Below are positions 7,340 through 15,023 of a stretch of 64,000 nt of DNA, one piece after another. Below the pieces are notes generated by a model. The model was not told the DNA's origin. It saw nothing but the letters and a program-made list of their open reading frames with translations, and searched no databases. A program made the position numbers and the translations under genes. The DNA comes from Hamadaea flava (lineage in GTDB: Bacteria; Actinomycetota; Actinomycetes; Mycobacteriales; Micromonosporaceae). The stretch is taken from contig NZ_JAMZDZ010000001.1 of NCBI RefSeq assembly GCF_024172085.1, forward strand, positions 7,688,001-7,752,000, read 5' to 3'. Numbering within the stretch: the stretch's first letter is position 1; the number at the start of each line of letters is the position of its first letter.

Positions 7340-8339
7340 CGTTCCGGATGACCTCCGCCAGCGCCACCAGCGTGAGCGATCCGGGCACGAGGTAGCCGTC
7401 GTGACCGTCCACGTTGCCGGTCGGCAGCAGCCGGGCGCCGTATACGTCGCCGGTCGGGTCGGCGCCGTGGCCCAGCCCGGCCACGCGTACGCCCGGGATC
7501 CAGCCGATCCAGTCGCTGTCGGCGCGGGCGGCCCACAGCCGGGCGCTGGTGTGGAAACCGTCACCGAGGCCCGGGGAGGCCAGCACGGCGATGTCGGTGA
7601 CCGTCGGGCCGAGGCGGTCGGCGGCGAGTCCGATCACCACGGTGCCGTAGCTGTGCCCGACGAGGATCACCTTCGCGGCCGGGTTGGTCACGGCCAGCCC
7701 GTCGACGAATCGCGTCAGCGCGGCCGCGCCCGCTTCCGCCCGGTCCTCGCGCATGGCGGCCTTGCCGAAGCCCTCCGGTGGGTCGTAGCCGAGCCACGCG
7801 ATGACAGCGGTGCCCGGGTCGTCGACCGCGTCGGCGACGGTGCGGGCCTGCACGGCCGGTGCGCGCCGGGCGACCCCGCCCAGCCCTCGGTCGAAGTCGG
7901 CCAGGGTGGTGTCACTGCCCGGCACGATGACCACGATCCGGCGGGCGGTGGCCAGATCGCCGACGACCTCCACGGCCCGCCCGTCGCCGGCCGGGTCGTA
8001 CGCGAGGAAGGCGCGCTGATCGGGCGAGCGCCGCAGCACCGACGTCGCGGTGAACCGCAGCGACACGGGCGCGCCGTCGAGCGCGGCGACCACCTCGGGA
8101 TGACGCATGGCCAGCGCGGTGCGCTGAGCCGGGCTGAGCGCGGCGAAGAACTCCGCGACCTGACGGGGCGAGGCGGTCGCGGGATCCAGCCCCAGCGTCG
8201 CCGTGTCGGCGCGCCAGGCTCCGGTGTCGGGCATGGACAGTGTCGCGTCGTCGGCGGCGAGCAGGGGCGCGCCGAATGCTGACAGCATCGGCAGGCCGAG
8301 CGCGGTCACGGTGAGGGCGATGGTCTTGGCGACTGGCAT
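7335..8339 (-). CDS. DUF1023 alpha/beta hydrolase
   Basis: A 334-aa protein of the DUF1023 (Abhydrolase_8) family. It has an N-terminal hydrophobic segment that may be a signal or anchor, a helical region (SPRQVAEFFAALSPAQRTALAMRHP), then the hydrolase fold with the nucleophile elbow VGHSYGTVV (Ser near 228) and the catalytic His in NVDGHDGYL near 316. These proteins are common in actinobacteria and act as secreted or envelope esterases or lipases; the substrate here is unknown. ATG at 8339 was chosen over an in-frame GTG three codons earlier. Its 3' end overlaps the hairpin at 7306-7339. Confidence 0.8.
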   Translation of the reverse strand: MPVAKTIALTVTALGLPMLSAFGAPLLAADDATLSMPDTGAWRADTATLGLDPATASPRQVAEFFAALSPAQRTALAMRHPEVVAALDGAPVSLRFTATSVLRRSPDQRAFLAYDPAGDGRAVEVVGDLATARRIVVIVPGSDTTLADFDRGLGGVARRAPAVQARTVADAVDDPGTAVIAWLGYDPPEGFGKAAMREDRAEAGAAALTRFVDGLAVTNPAAKVILVGHSYGTVVIGLAADRLGPTVTDIAVLASPGLGDGFHTSARLWAARADSDWIGWIPGVRVAGLGHGADPTGDVYGARLLPTGNVDGHDGYLVPGSLTLVALAEVIRNA

Positions 8340-8413
8340 GCCGCACACGATCGCCGTCGACCCGGGCCGGGCGCGTCACTCCGCGGAGCCAACTGCGCCC
8401 TCACCCCGCAGTG

Positions 8414-9070
8414 TCATGCGGACCCCGGCGTGATCAGACCAGACTCGTACGCCACGACGACGGCCTGCGCACGGTCCCGCAGCTCCAGTTTGGCCAGAAT
8501 CCGCCCGACGTGCGTCTTGACCGTCTGCTCCGCCACGACCAGCCGGGTCGCGATCTCCTGATTGGACAGCCCCTGGGCGATCAGGGCCAGCACCTCGGTC
8601 TCCCGGGCGGTCAGGCCGTTGAGCGACGGGGGAGCGGCACGTTGCTGGTCCGGCCGCCGCGCGAACTCCTCGATCAGCTTGCGGGTCACCGACGGCGCCA
8701 GTAGCGCCTCCCCGGCCGCGACGACGCGTACGGCGTGCACCAGTTCGGCGGCTGGCGCGTCCTTGAGTAGGAAGCCGCTCGCTCCGGCGCGCAGCGCGGC
8801 GTACACGTATTCGTCGAGGTCGAACGTCGTCAGCATGAGCACCCGCGCGCCCTCCGCGACGACCAGCGGCGTCGCGGCCAGCCCGTCCATCCGGGGCATC
8901 CGGATGTCCATCAGCACCAGGTCGGGGTGCTCGGCGCGGACCAGCGCCACCGCCTCCACCCCGTCCGCCGCCTGCCCGACGACCTCGATGTCGGGTTGCG
9001 CGCCCAGCAGCGCCGCGAAACCCTCACGCACCATCTGCTGATCGTCGACCACCATCACGCGTACGCTCAC
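8414..9070 (-). CDS. NarL/FixJ-family response regulator
   Basis: 218 aa. The receiver domain (1-120) has the acidic pair VVDDQQ, the phospho-acceptor Asp in DLVLMDIRMPRMDG (near 54), a Thr in LTTFD and the Lys in FLLKDA. A LuxR-type helix-turn-helix is at about 150-212 (LTARETEVLALIAQGLSNQEIATRL). Its start overlaps the stop of the histidine kinase gene (ATGA), so the two form a two-component system. The targets are not evident. The neighbouring genes (DUF1023 hydrolase, LigD-type polymerase) do not suggest one. Confidence 0.92.
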   Translation of the reverse strand: MSVRVMVVDDQQMVREGFAALLGAQPDIEVVGQAADGVEAVALVRAEHPDLVLMDIRMPRMDGLAATPLVVAEGARVLMLTTFDLDEYVYAALRAGASGFLLKDAPAAELVHAVRVVAAGEALLAPSVTRKLIEEFARRPDQQRAAPPSLNGLTARETEVLALIAQGLSNQEIATRLVVAEQTVKTHVGRILAKLELRDRAQAVVVAYESGLITPGSA

Positions 9071-10281
9071 TGCGTTTCCTCCACCGGCAGCGTCGCCACC
9101 ACTTCGAAGCCCCCGTCGGCGGTCGGCTCCGCCCGCAACGTGCCGCCCAGCACCACGGCTCGTTCGCGCATGCCCAGCAGGCCGTGCCCGCTGCCGGCGA
9201 CCGTCGCGGGCTCCGGCCCCGGCTCATTGCGTATCACCAGCTCTAAATGACCACCGCGGACCTGGACGGTCACGTGGACCCGCGCCCCCGCGGCATGGCG
9301 GGCCGCGTTGGACAGCGCCTCCTGGACGATGCGATAGGCCGCCAGGCCGGTCGCGGGCGTGACCTCGCCGTCGAGCGTGAGCTGCGCGTCGATGCGCAGA
9401 CCCGCGTTGCGCGCGGTGCCGATCAGCTCAGGCAGGTCGGTCAGCGCGGGCTGCGGGGCGCGTTCCGGCTCTCCCGGACTGGTACGCAGCGCGCCCAGCA
9501 TCCGCCGCAACTCGACCAGGGTCTGCCTGGCCGACGCTGCGACCTCGACGAACTCGGCGCGCGCGGACTCCGGCAGATCCGGCAGCCGATACGGCGCGGT
9601 CTCGGCGCGCACCGCCAGCAGCGACATCGAGTGTGCGACCACGTCGTGCAGCTCGCGGGCGATGCGGGCGCGTTCCTCCAGCAGCGCCCGGCGCGCTTCG
9701 GCCAGCTCGCTGCGCTCCTCCTGGACGTGCAGCTCGGCCTGCGCCCGGCGACGCACCTGGATCTGCTCGCCGAGGATGGCGACGGCCACCACGAGCAGGG
9801 TCGCGCTCGCGCCGTTGGCGGTGGGCACCGCCCACCACAGGATGAGGCAACTGATCACGGTGGACCACAGCGTGACGCCGAACGGTGCACGCATCGCGAC
9901 GTAGAACAGCGCCACCAGCGCGACGAGGACGTTGGTCACCACCCATGGCCAGGCCTCGGCGTCGACGCGATGGTAGGTGCCCAGGACGAGGCCGACAGTG
10001 GTCAGCCGCCACGCCCACACCGGCTTGGCCCGCACGAACAGCAGCGGCGCCATGACCAGCACGGCCAGGCCCGCCGCGACCAGCGCGTTCAGATGGCGAT
10101 TGTCCTGGTAGTACCGCTGCGTGACGGCGGTGAGCCCGATCCACGCCAACAGCCCGGCCGGGCGCAGCAGCGGGGTGAACCAGCGGCGCCGCACAGGCCG
10201 CCGGACCGGCGCCGCGGACGGGTCCGGACCCCACACCGTCCGCAGCAGGTCACGGGCCGTACGGGCGAGGAAGCTGCTCAT
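9067..10281 (-). CDS. Sensor histidine kinase (HisKA_3 / HATPase_c)
   Basis: A 404-aa kinase with an N-terminal membrane domain of about five helices (residues 35-165) and no large extracellular sensor. A coiled coil leads into the HisKA_3 motif ARIARELHDVVAHSMS (phospho-His in ELHDV), and the HATPase end has AAYRIVQEALSNAARHA and GSGHGLLGMRERA. This intramembrane-sensing NarL-type kinase phosphorylates the overlapping response regulator. ATG 10281 was chosen rather than the GTG at 10302 because TAACCT (10289-10294 on the plus strand, reverse complement) ends 7 nt before the ATG, which fits a leaderless transcript. Ligand unknown. Confidence 0.9.
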   Translation of the reverse strand: MSSFLARTARDLLRTVWGPDPSAAPVRRPVRRRWFTPLLRPAGLLAWIGLTAVTQRYYQDNRHLNALVAAGLAVLVMAPLLFVRAKPVWAWRLTTVGLVLGTYHRVDAEAWPWVVTNVLVALVALFYVAMRAPFGVTLWSTVISCLILWWAVPTANGASATLLVVAVAILGEQIQVRRRAQAELHVQEERSELAEARRALLEERARIARELHDVVAHSMSLLAVRAETAPYRLPDLPESARAEFVEVAASARQTLVELRRMLGALRTSPGEPERAPQPALTDLPELIGTARNAGLRIDAQLTLDGEVTPATGLAAYRIVQEALSNAARHAAGARVHVTVQVRGGHLELVIRNEPGPEPATVAGSGHGLLGMRERAVVLGGTLRAEPTADGGFEVVATLPVEETQ

Positions 10282-10361
10282 CACCCGCAGGTTAACCGTC
10301 ACCGGCGGCAGGGTGCGTCACACCCAGGAGCCACACAGCCCTACCCCTCTGGTATGACCGG

Positions 10362-11594
10362 TCAGTCGGCGGTGGGGCGGCGCGGGTCGACCATCCCGGC
10401 CCACGGGTTGTAGTCGACCTCGAGCGGCTCCTGCTCGGGGCGTTGCTTCTCGGGCACGTGCTGCAGGTTGACCCGGATGCGGTACCAGACCGAGCTGCGC
10501 CCGCGCATCCCGTCGACCAGCACGTCGGCCGGTTCGAGGAGCGCTGCGACCTCGGCGTGCCGGTCCTTCCAGCGGTCGAACCCGGCCAGCGCCTCGTCCT
10601 TGGTCTTGGCACGGGCGATCTCGACCAGCGGCATCGTGGACTGGCGGCGGCCGTCCTTCGACGCGCCCTTGGGCGGCTTCTCGGCCGGGCCGAGCTTCTT
10701 CGCCAGGTCGAGCAGCCCGTCGAGGCCGCCGGCGGTGTCCTCGATCCCCGCCCAGGGATCGCCCCGTTCGGCGAACCGCGGGCCGACGGTGGCGACGGTG
10801 AAGTCCGCGGGCCGGCAACCGGGGACCTCGTCCCAAGTCAGCGGCGTCGACACCCGGGCGTCCGGCGTCGGGCGCACGGAGTACGCCGAAGCCACGGTCC
10901 GGTCCTTGGCGTTCTGGTTGAAGTCGACGAAGACGCCTTCGCGGTCTTCCTTCCACCATTTGCTGGTGGCCAGGTCCGGCACCCGGTTCTCGACCTCGCG
11001 GGCCACCGTCTCGGCGGCCAGGCGGACCTTCGGGTACGGCCAGTCCGGGCGGATGCGGGCGTACACGTGGAAGCCTCGGGAGCCTGACGTCTTGGGCCAT
11101 GCCGTCAGCCCGTAGTCGGCCAGCACCTCCTGGGCGGCCAGGGCCACGTCGACGATCTGACCCCACTCGACGCCCGGCACCGGGTCCAGGTCGATGCGCA
11201 GCTCGTCGGGGTGATCGAGATCCTCGGCCAGCACCGGGTGCGGGTTGAGGTCCACGCAGCCCAGGTTGATCACCCAGGCCAGGCCGGCCTCGTCGCGTAC
11301 GACGACTTCTTCGGCGGAGGTGCCGGAGGCGTACTTGAGTTCGGCGACCTCGATCCAGTCCGGCCGGGTCGACGGCGCCCGCTTCTGGAAGAACGCCTCC
11401 TGATCCAGCCCTTTGACGAAGCGCTTGAGGATCATCGGCCGGCCGCGTACGCCGCGCAGGGCGCCGTCGGCGACCGTCAGGTAGTAGCGAACCAGGTCGA
11501 GCTTGGTGAGGCCGGGTTCGGGGAAGACCACCTTGTCGGGATGGGTGATCGTCACCTCGCGCCCGGCGACCTCCAGGGTCTGCGACGCCGCCAT
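10362..11594 (-). CDS. Stand-alone LigD-type polymerase (archaeo-eukaryotic primase fold)
   Basis: A 410-aa protein matching the polymerase domain of bacterial NHEJ ligase D: the ITHPDKVVFPE start, the metal-binding pair in ELRIDLDPVPG, the nucleotide-binding motif PKTSGSRGFHVY and the third acidic region near KDRTVASAYSVRPTPDA. It extends NTPs/dNTPs at breaks in non-homologous end joining. There is no ligase or phosphoesterase domain, so partners (Ku, ligase) must be elsewhere. The C-terminal extension of about 120 aa is longer than the minimal PolDom. ATG 11594 is preceded at 6 nt by TATGGT on the coding strand, so the transcript is probably leaderless. It is divergent from the heparinase-like gene, 44 bp apart. 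Confidence 0.85.
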   Translation of the reverse strand: MAASQTLEVAGREVTITHPDKVVFPEPGLTKLDLVRYYLTVADGALRGVRGRPMILKRFVKGLDQEAFFQKRAPSTRPDWIEVAELKYASGTSAEEVVVRDEAGLAWVINLGCVDLNPHPVLAEDLDHPDELRIDLDPVPGVEWGQIVDVALAAQEVLADYGLTAWPKTSGSRGFHVYARIRPDWPYPKVRLAAETVAREVENRVPDLATSKWWKEDREGVFVDFNQNAKDRTVASAYSVRPTPDARVSTPLTWDEVPGCRPADFTVATVGPRFAERGDPWAGIEDTAGGLDGLLDLAKKLGPAEKPPKGASKDGRRQSTMPLVEIARAKTKDEALAGFDRWKDRHAEVAALLEPADVLVDGMRGRSSVWYRIRVNLQHVPEKQRPEQEPLEVDYNPWAGMVDPRRPTAD

Positions 11595-11638
11595 GTGCCC
11601 ACCATACGCATCTGGATCGAGGTGTAGAGTCCGTCCGC

Positions 11639-13369
11639 ATGGCGGAAAGCGTTTTCCCACCGGTCCCGGGGCAGCTCACCTCCCTGTCGAACGACATCGC
11701 GGCGGTCGCTGCCGACGACGCGCCGCTGCCGGTGCTCGGCTTCTCGGCGTACAACGACTTCTTCGTGACCGGGAACCGGATGCGCTTCGAGAAGCGCTAC
11801 TTCCGGCGGCGTGCGCGGCTCAACGCGCTGGCCGCACAGGCGCTCCTCGACCCCGACGCCGACGTGAGCCGGCTCGCGGACGTGCTGTGGGCGGTCTGTG
11901 ACGAGCACACCTGGGCGCTACCAGCGCATATTCACTCGCCGGGGAGGCTCTCGGCCGAGCCGCCAGGAGTGCAGTCAGGCGACCGAGAGGGCTGGGGCGC
12001 CGAACAGACCCTCGACCTGTTCGCCGCGGAGACCGCCCACGCGCTCGCCGAGATCGTCACCGGTCTCGGCCCGCGGCTCGATCCACTGGTCTCCCAACGG
12101 GTACGCGCAGAGGTCGACCGTCGAGTGCTGACCCCGTTGGCCGACCCGAGGCCGCTGGCGTGGGAAGGATTCGGCAACAACTGGGAATCCGTCTGCGCCG
12201 GAGCGGCCGGCATGGCGGCGATGCTGCTCCTGCCGCCGTCGGACCGGCTGTCGTCCATGCTGGCCCGATGCGGCAAGGCGATGGACCGGTTCCTCGCCGG
12301 CTACGGCGACGACGGCGGCTGCCCCGAAGGCGTCGACTACTGGGTCTACGGGTTCGGCTACTTCGTGTACTACGCCGTCATGCTGCACGAACAGACCGGC
12401 GTCGACCTGCTGGACGATCCGAAGGTCGCGCAGATCGCGGCGTTCCCGCACAAGGCGGCGCTCGGCGGCGGGGCGTACGCGCCCTTCTCGGACGCGTCGG
12501 AACGCCCGTGGCTGCCCGCCGGACTGCTCAGCCGGCTCGCCGAACGATTCGGCACCCCGCCCCCGGCGGTGATCCCGTCCTTCCACGACGACCACTGCTA
12601 CCGGTGGGCGCATCTGGCCCGGACCCTCGCCTGGTACCGGCCCGCTTCGGCCGTCTCGACGGTGGCCGACTCCGACTTCCTGCCCGACCTGGCCTGGGTC
12701 GTCGACCGAGGGCCCGACGCCGTCTTCGCCGCCAAGGGCGGGCACAACGACGAACCCCACAACCACCTCGACCTCGGCGCGTTCCTGCTGCACGTACGCG
12801 GTCGCACCGTGCTGGCCGACCTCGGCGCGGGCGAGTACACCCGGTCGTACTTCAGCGACACCCGGTACGACCACCTGCACCCGTCGGCGCGGGCGCACTC
12901 GATCCCCGTGGTCGACGACGAACTTCAGCTGCCCGGGGCGGCCCGGCTCGCGACCGTGGTACGCCACGAGGTGCTGCCCGACGGGGTCGCCTTCGACCTC
13001 GACCTGACCGCGGCGTACGAGGTCGACGGGCTGCGCCGGCTGATCCGGCGGTTCCGCTGGTGGCGTACCGGACGGCTGGAGCTGACCGACGTGGTGACCG
13101 CCGACCGACCGCTGCCGATCACGGAAGTGTTCGTCAGCCGGTACGCCCCGGTCGTCGCCGACGCCGCAGTGCGCTGGGACGACACGGTGACGCTGGACGT
13201 GGACCGGCCCGTCGCGGTCGACGCCGTCGAGGCGACCGACCACCACGGGCGGCCGGACGTGGCGTACCGGGTGCTCGTGCCGGTGACCGCGCCGGCGGGG
13301 GAGTCGGCGCACACCTTCACGTTCTCCGTCCGGCTTCGCGCCGACCGTCCGCTGAGGCGGATCGCGTGA
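11639..13369 (+). CDS. Heparinase II/III-family protein
   Basis: A 576-aa protein with the two-part layout of heparinase II/III-like polysaccharide lyases. The alpha-toroid (about 90-340) carries WEGFGNNWESVCAGAAGMAAM and GGCPEGVDYWVYGFGYFV. The beta-sandwich (about 350-570) carries the HNDEPHNHLDLGAFLLHVRG motif typical of the Heparinase_II_III domain. Such enzymes cleave uronic-acid polysaccharides by beta-elimination. No signal peptide is visible, so it may act on imported oligosaccharides. TAGAGT at 11625-11630 ends 8 nt from the ATG and there is no Shine-Dalgarno. A strong hairpin begins at the stop codon. Substrate unknown. Confidence 0.82.
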   Translation: MAESVFPPVPGQLTSLSNDIAAVAADDAPLPVLGFSAYNDFFVTGNRMRFEKRYFRRRARLNALAAQALLDPDADVSRLADVLWAVCDEHTWALPAHIHSPGRLSAEPPGVQSGDREGWGAEQTLDLFAAETAHALAEIVTGLGPRLDPLVSQRVRAEVDRRVLTPLADPRPLAWEGFGNNWESVCAGAAGMAAMLLLPPSDRLSSMLARCGKAMDRFLAGYGDDGGCPEGVDYWVYGFGYFVYYAVMLHEQTGVDLLDDPKVAQIAAFPHKAALGGGAYAPFSDASERPWLPAGLLSRLAERFGTPPPAVIPSFHDDHCYRWAHLARTLAWYRPASAVSTVADSDFLPDLAWVVDRGPDAVFAAKGGHNDEPHNHLDLGAFLLHVRGRTVLADLGAGEYTRSYFSDTRYDHLHPSARAHSIPVVDDELQLPGAARLATVVRHEVLPDGVAFDLDLTAAYEVDGLRRLIRRFRWWRTGRLELTDVVTADRPLPITEVFVSRYAPVVADAAVRWDDTVTLDVDRPVAVDAVEATDHHGRPDVAYRVLVPVTAPAGESAHTFTFSVRLRADRPLRRIA

Positions 13370-13430
13370 TCTCCGGAAGGCCGCGTACCTAACCGGGCCG
13401 CGGATAGGTACGCCGGCTTCCGGAGATCAC
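13366..13430. terminator. Long hairpin (about 25-bp stem) starting at the stop codon
   Basis: Positions 13366-13390 and 13406-13430 are nearly perfect inverted repeats (outer 14 bp GTGATCTCCGGAAG exact, inner GCGTACCT exact, with one small misalignment). The 15-nt loop can itself pair. The first arm includes the heparinase-like stop codon. It probably terminates that gene. Confidence 0.8.
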
Positions 13431-13484
13431 GGCGGCCCATGTCGGGTCGGCGCGCCGCGATGGGCGTCACGCGGCCGTCAGCGG

Positions 13485-13549
13485 TCGGCGTCCCCCAGCC
13501 GTCGGCGTCGCGCGGCCGAACGCCGTCGGCGTCCCCGAGCCGTCGGCGA
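13485..13549. repeat. 24-bp direct repeat in a short GTCGGCG-rich minisatellite
   Basis: Positions 13485-13508 and 13526-13549 match in 23 of 24 bases (GTCGGCGTCCCC, then AGCCGTCGGCG), 41 bp apart, inside a stretch built of GTCGGCG units. It lies between the terminator above and the end of the sigma factor gene. No gene is seen here. Confidence 0.7.
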
Positions 13550-13552
13550 GCG

Positions 13553-14500
13553 TCACCCCGCGAGGACGGGCGGCAGGTTGAACGCCGTGAAGACCTCCGG
13601 ATGCTGGAAGACGTAGGTGTGCGCGATCCGGCCGTCCTGGACCGTGAACACCTGCAGGGTGTGCAGCCGCAGGACGCCTTCGTCGTCGGCGCAGTACGCG
13701 GCCACCGCCGGCTGGGTGTTCGCGCCGACCGACGCCGTACGCCACACCCGGCCCCGCAGGTCGTAGACGCGCGCCATGAACCGGCCGTAGTCGGCGGCTC
13801 CGCGGTACCACAGCGGCACGGGCGGCATCTCCAGGACGACGTCCGCGCTGAGCAGTTCGACCAGCCGGTCGACGTCGGCCGCCTCGAACGCCTCGACATA
13901 ACGGTCGACCGTCTTGCGTACGTCGTCCGCCGGTTCGGCCATCTCGTCGGCGACCGGCCCGGCGGCCGACAGCCCGGCGCGGGCGCGCTGCAAGGCGCTG
14001 TTGACCGCGGCTGGTGAGGTGTCGAGCAGCCGGGCGGTCTCGTCGGCGCTGAAGTCGAGGACGTCCCGCAGGACCAGCACCGCCCGCTGGCGCGCCGGGA
14101 GCAGCTGCAACGCGGCGACCAGCGCCAGCCGAAGCGTTCCGCGGCGCACCACCTGACCGGCCGGATCGTCCAGCCGCGCGTCCGGGAACGGCTGCAGCCA
14201 CGGCACGTCCAACGCGGGGACGAGCGGCGCCCGCGGATCGTCGGCCGGGGCGCCGATCCCGGCCGGCAGCGGACGCCGAGCTCGGCCCTCCAACGAGGTC
14301 AGACAGGTGTTCGTCGCGATCTTGTAGAGCCACGTACGCACGGACGCGGTGCGCTCGTCGTAGCGAGCCCAGGCCCTCCAGGCCCGCAGGAACGTCTCCT
14401 GCACCGCGTCCTCGGCCTCCGGCATCGAGCCGAGCATCCGGTAGCAGTGCACGAGCAGCTCCCGGCGATGCGGTTCGGCACGCGTCTCGAAGTCCGGCAC
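13553..14500 (-). CDS. ECF sigma factor with C-terminal SnoaL-like domain (TIGR02960/SigG-like)
   Basis: 315 aa. Sigma region 2 (about 10-80: LVHCYRMLGSMPEAEDAVQETFLRAWRA) and region 4 (about 125-180: LPARQRAVLVLRDVLDFSADETARLL) are followed by a SnoaL-like NTF2-fold domain (about 195-315, VDRYVEAFEAADVDRLVELL and a C-terminal beta sheet). Sigma factors of this extended type use the C-terminal domain in place of a separate anti-sigma factor. A free SnoaL-like protein is encoded 11 bp upstream in the same direction, so the pair is probably one operon. The signal is unknown. Confidence 0.85.
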   Translation of the reverse strand: MPDFETRAEPHRRELLVHCYRMLGSMPEAEDAVQETFLRAWRAWARYDERTASVRTWLYKIATNTCLTSLEGRARRPLPAGIGAPADDPRAPLVPALDVPWLQPFPDARLDDPAGQVVRRGTLRLALVAALQLLPARQRAVLVLRDVLDFSADETARLLDTSPAAVNSALQRARAGLSAAGPVADEMAEPADDVRKTVDRYVEAFEAADVDRLVELLSADVVLEMPPVPLWYRGAADYGRFMARVYDLRGRVWRTASVGANTQPAVAAYCADDEGVLRLHTLQVFTVQDGRIAHTYVFQHPEVFTAFNLPPVLAG

Positions 14501-14511
14501 GTGTTCACTCC

Positions 14512-14913
14512 CTACAGGTGGACCGGGGCGTTGGCGTACGCCGCGATCTTCCAGTCGTCGCCCTGCCGGACGAGCACCCAGGTGGCGTGGCGCTCCCGCT
14601 CGGCGGCCAGCGTCGTCTCACCCGGCATCAAGGTACCCGCGTGGCTGACGACCATTGCGGTGTCGCCGGTGATCCGGATCTTCTGCGGCTCGTCGACACC
14701 CTGCGTGCCGGCCAGCCGCCCGGCGAACGCGGCCGCCATGAACTCGCGGATCGCCTCGCGGCCGTCGTGGAACAGGCCGGGCATGACGACGGTGGCGTCC
14801 TCGGTGTACAGATCGGCGAACTTGTCGGCGTCGTACGCCGACCACGCCTCGTAGATCTGGCCGAGAACGGTGCGGACGGCGGCTTCGTCGGTGGTGACAG
14901 TCGTGGTCGTCAT
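14512..14913 (-). CDS. SnoaL-like / SgcJ-EcaC-family NTF2-fold protein
   Basis: A 133-aa single-domain NTF2-fold protein: an opening helix (VRTVLGQIYEAWSAYDADKFADLYTEDATVVMPG), a middle helix with GREAIREFMAAAFAG and a closing beta sheet ending WKIAAYANAP. The SgcJ/EcaC group is annotated as oxidoreductase-like but few members have been characterised. A GGAAGG Shine-Dalgarno lies 8 nt before the ATG. It is the first gene of a two-gene unit with the ECF sigma factor, which carries a similar domain fused at its C terminus. It may sense or handle the same small molecule; that is inference. Confidence 0.8.
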   Translation of the reverse strand: MTTTTVTTDEAAVRTVLGQIYEAWSAYDADKFADLYTEDATVVMPGLFHDGREAIREFMAAAFAGRLAGTQGVDEPQKIRITGDTAMVVSHAGTLMPGETTLAAERERHATWVLVRQGDDWKIAAYANAPVHL

Positions 14914-14979
14914 CGTGATGATCCTTCCGGTGCGTCAGGGTGGCCCGCGGCGGGCCGGTGAAGGTGACGCCCGGATATA

Positions 14980-15013
14980 CCGGCGGGACGACCCGAACTC
15001 ATCGCCCCGCCGG
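14980..15013 (-). terminator. Hairpin downstream of the DHA2 exporter gene
   Basis: CCGGCGGG (14980-14987) and CCCGCCGG (15006-15013) form an 8-bp perfect stem just past the exporter stop at 15024. The region between it and the SnoaL gene start (14913) holds no gene and should carry the promoter for the SnoaL-sigma unit. Confidence 0.6.
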
Positions 15014-15023
15014 AAGAAATTTC

